Shown one piece after another: positions 6,438-8,840 of a stretch of DNA of 8,840 bases (its first letter is position 1; each line of letters starts with the position of its first letter). Where the stretch lies: positions 1 through 8,840 of the forward strand of contig JANQOH010000417.1 in assembly GCA_028289725.1 (NCBI GenBank). Reading direction: 5' to 3'. The translations under genes were made by a program, and so were the position numbers. The notes under the pieces were generated by a model, which did not search any database, was not told where the DNA came from, and saw only the letters and a list, made by a program, of their open reading frames with translations. The stretch comes from Alphaproteobacteria bacterium (GTDB lineage Bacteria > Pseudomonadota > Alphaproteobacteria > UBA7887).

Positions 6438-6826
6438 GGGATGACCGAGAAATCAACGCCCTCTTCTTTCAGTGACTTTGCCTCTTCAGGCGTCGCGTCA
6501 CCGTGGATATTGCGCTTTTCCGTTTCCCCATAGTGGATCTTGCGCGCCTCTTCCGGAAACTTGTCGCCAACATGGTCGCTGTTGGACTCCACCGCCGCGC
6601 GCAGTTCGCGCAGCTTGCCCATCACTTCGGCCGCACCGGCGGCGTCAGGGCTGCTTGCCTTGCTGGAGGAAATATTCGGCGCCATGGGCGCCTTGGCGAC
6701 CTTCGTATTGCCGCACACGGGACACACGACTTCACCGGCCTTGGCTTGCGCGTCGTAGGTCGCGCTGTCGCGAAACCACGCTTCAAACGAATGATCCTTG
6801 GCGCATCTGAGATTGTATACAATCAT
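6413..6826 (-). CDS. DUF1178 family protein, zinc-ribbon-like
   Basis: 137-residue soluble protein of unknown function, recognised as DUF1178 from its N-terminal MIVYNLRCAKDHSFEAWF, CPVCG and C-terminal VDFSVIPWVPR. A Cys8/His12 ... Cys35-x2-Cys38 arrangement (numbered from the ATG used here) could bind one zinc. The middle (about 45-70) is Ser/Ala/Pro-rich and looks like a linker. It is followed by a charged helical segment and a conserved EARKIHYGE stretch. No transmembrane segment or signal peptide is visible. I chose the ATG at 6826 because family members begin MIxY. An in-frame TTG three codons upstream (6835) also exists but is only 2 nt from AAGGA, which is too close; AAGGA lies 11 nt from the ATG. 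Its 3' end overlaps the PLP-enzyme gene if that gene uses its first GTG. The family recurs near grxC and nitrilase-like genes in Alphaproteobacteria. No function is assigned. Confidence 0.9.
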   Translation of the reverse strand: MIVYNLRCAKDHSFEAWFRDSATYDAQAKAGEVVCPVCGNTKVAKAPMAPNISSSKASSPDAAGAAEVMGKLRELRAAVESNSDHVGDKFPEEARKIHYGETEKRNIHGDATPEEAKSLKEEGVDFSVIPWVPRGDS

Positions 6827-6916
6827 CGTCCGCAAAATCCTTGAAACGCCTTCTCAATACGACGTTCGTTTCCCTTAGATGGCACGCTTTCGCAGACAGA
6901 ACAAGGGGTTGCCACG

Positions 6917-7432
6917 ATGACGGCACCGCCCTCCGCATGGGTTGAACGGTTCGCGCCGCTGATCGCAGCTGGCGGGCCTGTGCTCGATCTCGCTTGCGGC
7001 GGCGGGCGACACACGCGCTTTTTGCTCGCACGGGGGCACCCGGTGACCGCGGTGGACCGCGATATTTCGGGCCTCGAGGACATCGAGGCGCCGGAGCTGA
7101 CGCGCCTAGAGGTGGATTTGGAGGATGGCAGCGCCTGGCCTTTGGGCGAACAGCGTTTCGCCGGCATTGTGGTGACCAATTATCTCTTCCGGCCGCTCTT
7201 TGCATCTATCCCCGCCGCGCTGAAGCCGGCGGGCGTGCTGATTTACGAGACCTTCGCGCGGGGCAACGAACGCTACGGCAAACCCAGCAATCCGGACTTC
7301 CTGCTGACGCCAGGCGAGCTGCTGGCCATGGCCGCTGTGGCGAATCTTCGTGTCCTGGCTTATGAGGACCTCGAGGTCACCGATCCGAAACCGGCGTGCG
7401 TTCAACGCATCTGCGCGATCGCATCCACCTGA
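6917..7432 (+). CDS. Small class I SAM-dependent methyltransferase, substrate unknown
   Basis: 171-residue protein with a Rossmann methyltransferase core. Motif I is VLDLACGGGRHTRFL (22-36), the strand-2 acidic residue is Asp47 in VTAVDRD, the motif-IV-like strand is IVVTNYLFRP (84-93), and the post-motif segment is LKPAGVLIYETFARGNERYG (102-121). The GNERYGKPSNPDFLLTPGELL region recurs in a small uncharacterised methyltransferase family that resembles TehB/UbiE-type enzymes in the core but is shorter. The start is supported by AAGGGG 8 nt before the ATG. The gene is transcribed opposite to its neighbours: 90 bp divergent from DUF1178 and 24 bp convergent with the amidase gene. It therefore has its own promoter, though I could not identify convincing hexamers. 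It is not UbiG (that gene is nearby and complete) and lacks UbiE signature segments. Target is unknown. Confidence 0.86.
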   Translation: MTAPPSAWVERFAPLIAAGGPVLDLACGGGRHTRFLLARGHPVTAVDRDISGLEDIEAPELTRLEVDLEDGSAWPLGEQRFAGIVVTNYLFRPLFASIPAALKPAGVLIYETFARGNERYGKPSNPDFLLTPGELLAMAAVANLRVLAYEDLEVTDPKPACVQRICAIAST

Positions 7433-7456
7433 TCACGGCGCGGCGTGAACAGCCGT

Positions 7457-8308
7457 CTACTCCGCCGCCGCGCGCGACGTCTTATTGACCGGCGGCGCGT
7501 AGGCGCGGTCATGCGTGAGGCTCGGCACCTTGGACCGCGCATCCGCGACGGCCTCAAGGTCGATATCCGCCGCGATGACGCCAGGCGCTTCGCCAGCCTC
7601 CGCCAGAATTTCGCCCCAGGGGTCGATGATCAGGCTGTGGCCGTAGGTCCGGCGATTGCCGTAGTGCGTCCCGCATTGCGCCGGCGCAAAGACAAAACAA
7701 CCGGTCTCAATCGCACGCGCGCGCAACAGAACATGCCAATGGGCGCGCCCCGTGGGGACGGTAAAAGCCGATGGCACGCTAAGCATTTGCGCGCCGGCCT
7801 GCGCAAGTGCGCGATAAAGCTGCGGAAAACGTAGGTCGTAACAGACTGTCATGCCCAATGCGCCCCACGGCGTATCGGCCAGCACCGCTTTGTCGCCGGG
7901 GCGGTAGGATTCGGATTCTCGATAGCTCTCACCGGCGTCGAGCGTCACATCGAACATGTGAATTTTGTCGAACTCGGCGACCGTCACCCCTTCGGCATCA
8001 AACAGAAGCGAGCGATTCGCGAGCCGTCCATCGCCGGCTTTTTCAGCGATGCTCCCGGCCAAAAGCCAAATCCCGGTTTCTCGCGCCACATCGGCAAAGG
8101 CTTCGCGCGCCGGGTGCGCGCCAGCCACCGGCGCCGCCTCCCGCATGGCGCCGCCGCCGGCAAGCATGGTGACATTCTCGGGAAACAGGACGAAGCGCGC
8201 GCCGTCCGCCGCGGCTTCTATCGCGAACGCGCAGGCGGCGTCTATGTTCGCCGCCATATCCGGCGTGGCGGTCACCTGCACACAGGCAACGCGCACCGGC
8301 GTGGCCAT
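7457..8308 (-). CDS. Nitrilase-superfamily amidase, Nit1/Nit2-like (probable deaminated glutathione amidase)
   Basis: 283-residue cytoplasmic carbon-nitrogen hydrolase. The catalytic triad is intact: Glu44 in LFPENV, Lys115 in FDKIHMFD and Cys156 in VCYDLRFPQLYR; HWHVLLRARAIE (190-201) and YGHSLIIDPWG (222-232) are further superfamily blocks. Length and the DKIHMFDV and DLRFP motifs fit the Nit branch rather than true nitrilases or N-carbamoylases. Proteins of this branch (mammalian Nit1, Escherichia coli YbeM) hydrolyse deaminated glutathione, a side product of transaminases; omega-amidase (Nit2) is the main alternative. The ATG overlaps the grxC stop by one base (TAATG), so translation is coupled to glutaredoxin. 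That neighbour favours a glutathione-related substrate, an inference. The gene converges on the small methyltransferase with only 24 bp between stops and no clear terminator. Confidence 0.9.
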   Translation of the reverse strand: MATPVRVACVQVTATPDMAANIDAACAFAIEAAADGARFVLFPENVTMLAGGGAMREAAPVAGAHPAREAFADVARETGIWLLAGSIAEKAGDGRLANRSLLFDAEGVTVAEFDKIHMFDVTLDAGESYRESESYRPGDKAVLADTPWGALGMTVCYDLRFPQLYRALAQAGAQMLSVPSAFTVPTGRAHWHVLLRARAIETGCFVFAPAQCGTHYGNRRTYGHSLIIDPWGEILAEAGEAPGVIAADIDLEAVADARSKVPSLTHDRAYAPPVNKTSRAAAE

Positions 8309-8568
8309 TACGCAAGCCCCAGCAGCCGATCGAGCTCGCCAGAGCTCTCGAGCGCCGCCAACTCATCCGAACCGCCAACATGCTGATTGTCGATAAAAAT
8401 TTGCGGCACCGTAGACTGGCCGCCGGAGCGTTCCAGCATCTCGGGCCGTCGCGACGGATCGACCATCACGTCGATGTCCTCATAGGTCACGCCCTTGCTA
8501 TCCAGCAGCCGCTTCGCGCGGAAGCAATAGCCGCAGAACGGGCTGGAATAGATCACAATTTCAGCCAT
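8308..8568 (-). CDS. grxC: Glutaredoxin, GrxC type
   Basis: 86-residue thioredoxin-fold protein that reduces disulfides and glutathione mixed disulfides using glutathione, in the cytoplasm. The active site is SSPFCGYCFRAKRLL (8-22) with Cys12 and Cys15 (CGYC instead of the classic CPYC, still dithiol). STVPQIFI (52-59) holds the cis-Pro55 loop, and VGGSDEL (64-70) binds glutathione. Length is typical of bacterial class I glutaredoxins. The ATG at 8568 starts at the conserved first strand (AEIVIYSSPFC). A weak GAGAG lies about 3 nt before it. The gene is downstream of comF by 112 bp and coupled by TAATG to the amidase gene. The gap upstream contains a 7-bp inverted repeat, annotated separately. 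Confidence 0.95.
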   Translation of the reverse strand: MAEIVIYSSPFCGYCFRAKRLLDSKGVTYEDIDVMVDPSRRPEMLERSGGQSTVPQIFIDNQHVGGSDELAALESSGELDRLLGLA

Positions 8569-8592
8569 TGACTCTCAATCCACTGCACGCGT

Positions 8593-8613
8593 TTCGGCGT
8601 CTTGCGCGCCGAA
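8593..8613. repeat. 7-bp perfect inverted repeat upstream of grxC
   Basis: TTCGGCG and CGCCGAA flank a 7-base loop, 25 bp before the grxC start. In the grxC direction no T run follows, so it is not a convincing terminator for comF; on the other strand only three T follow. It could be an mRNA 5' hairpin or an operator-like palindrome. It could also be chance, as a 7-bp stem in GC-rich DNA is not rare. Confidence 0.3.
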
Positions 8614-8680
8614 TTTGCGCGGAAACTTAGTGCCTATTGTGCCTGGGGCCAAGCGGCCCGGACCAAATCACACTATTGGA

Positions 8681-8840
8681 TTAATCACTGAAAACGACGC
8701 GGGCAAGGGTCAACACGCCAATATGGTCGACGCCGGCCCGCCGCAAGACCTGCGCACAAGCATCAACGGTGGCGCCTGTGGTCATCACATCGTCAATCAA
8801 GACCACGCGTCGCCCCGACAAGGCAGGGCGATGGCGCTCT
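8681..8840 (-). CDS. comF: ComF-family phosphoribosyltransferase, C-terminal 52 residues (5' cut by window edge)
   Basis: Only the C-terminus is present: 52 codons and a TAA stop, with the 5' part beyond the window. It contains GRRVVLIDDVMTTGATVDAC (residues 9-28 of the visible piece), the type I phosphoribosyltransferase PRPP-binding motif, and ends in LTLARVVFSD, the usual ComF ending. ComF proteins are needed for uptake of single-stranded DNA during natural transformation in competent bacteria. Many non-competent Alphaproteobacteria also carry one, so this gene alone does not predict competence. The expected N-terminal zinc-ribbon (double CxxC) cannot be checked here. Position upstream of grxC matches a common alphaproteobacterial order. 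Confidence 0.88.
   Translation of the reverse strand, partial: ERHRPALSGRRVVLIDDVMTTGATVDACAQVLRRAGVDHIGVLTLARVVFSD

Noticed and set aside
6827..6916. Promoters for the divergent DUF1178 / methyltransferase pair (TTGAAA at 6841 and other partial hexamers)
   Set aside because: Promoters must exist near here, but no -35/-10 pair with acceptable spacing and at least four matches in each box was found, so none is annotated.
7434..7456. Possible bidirectional terminator between the methyltransferase and amidase genes (ACGGC...GCCGT, and CACG...CGTG)
   Set aside because: Stems of only 4-5 bp with long loops and no T run on either strand.
8646..8662. Hairpin GGGCC-GCTT-GGCCC after comF as its terminator
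   Set aside because: Five GC pairs but no T tract follows in the comF direction, so intrinsic termination is not supported.

Overview
The window is high-GC DNA from what looks like an alphaproteobacterium. The evidence is the gene content and order: a GAF-containing PTS-Ntr enzyme I (ptsP) downstream of aspartokinase (lysC), ubiG divergent from lysC, and a comF - grxC - nitrilase-family - DUF1178 block. The order or family cannot be fixed from sequence inspection alone. Ten protein-coding genes fill almost all of the window; the two at the edges (ptsP and comF) are cut. I saw no rRNA, tRNA, CRISPR array, insertion sequence or prophage feature. No stretch over 300 bases lacks a gene.

Left block (1-4383, all minus strand): lysC -> nitronate monooxygenase-like flavoprotein -> ptsP. 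The genes overlap by 11 and 4 nt, so they almost certainly form one translationally coupled operon. It joins the committed step of the aspartate amino-acid family to the nitrogen-sensing phosphotransferase system, with a flavin oxidoreductase between them. The lysC leader (4384-4491, shared with divergent ubiG) holds the most interesting non-coding signal. It is an 11-bp hairpin capped by a GNRA tetraloop and followed by a T-rich tract, in the lysC orientation. A possible alternative (antiterminator-like) helix lies just upstream, and a second small hairpin sits at the ribosome-binding region.

Middle block: ubiG (plus, 4492-5262) makes the two O-methylations of ubiquinone synthesis. It runs tail-to-tail into a class V aminotransferase-fold PLP enzyme (minus, 5259-6437), the two TAG stops sharing one CTAG. 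Upstream of that, and probably co-transcribed, is a DUF1178 zinc-ribbon-like protein (minus, 6413-6826).

Right block: a small class I SAM methyltransferase (plus, 6917-7432) diverges from DUF1178 and converges on a nitrilase-superfamily amidase (minus, 7457-8308). The amidase is coupled by a TAATG junction to the glutaredoxin gene grxC (minus, 8308-8568). The amidase/glutaredoxin pair suggests glutathione housekeeping (repair of deaminated glutathione). The 3' end of a ComF-family phosphoribosyltransferase gene lies at the right edge.

Most of the window is conserved housekeeping. I did not find a convincing previously unknown multi-gene system. The leads worth checking are the lysC leader structure, the flavoprotein inserted between lysC and ptsP, and three under-characterised proteins (DUF1178, the PLP enzyme and the small methyltransferase).
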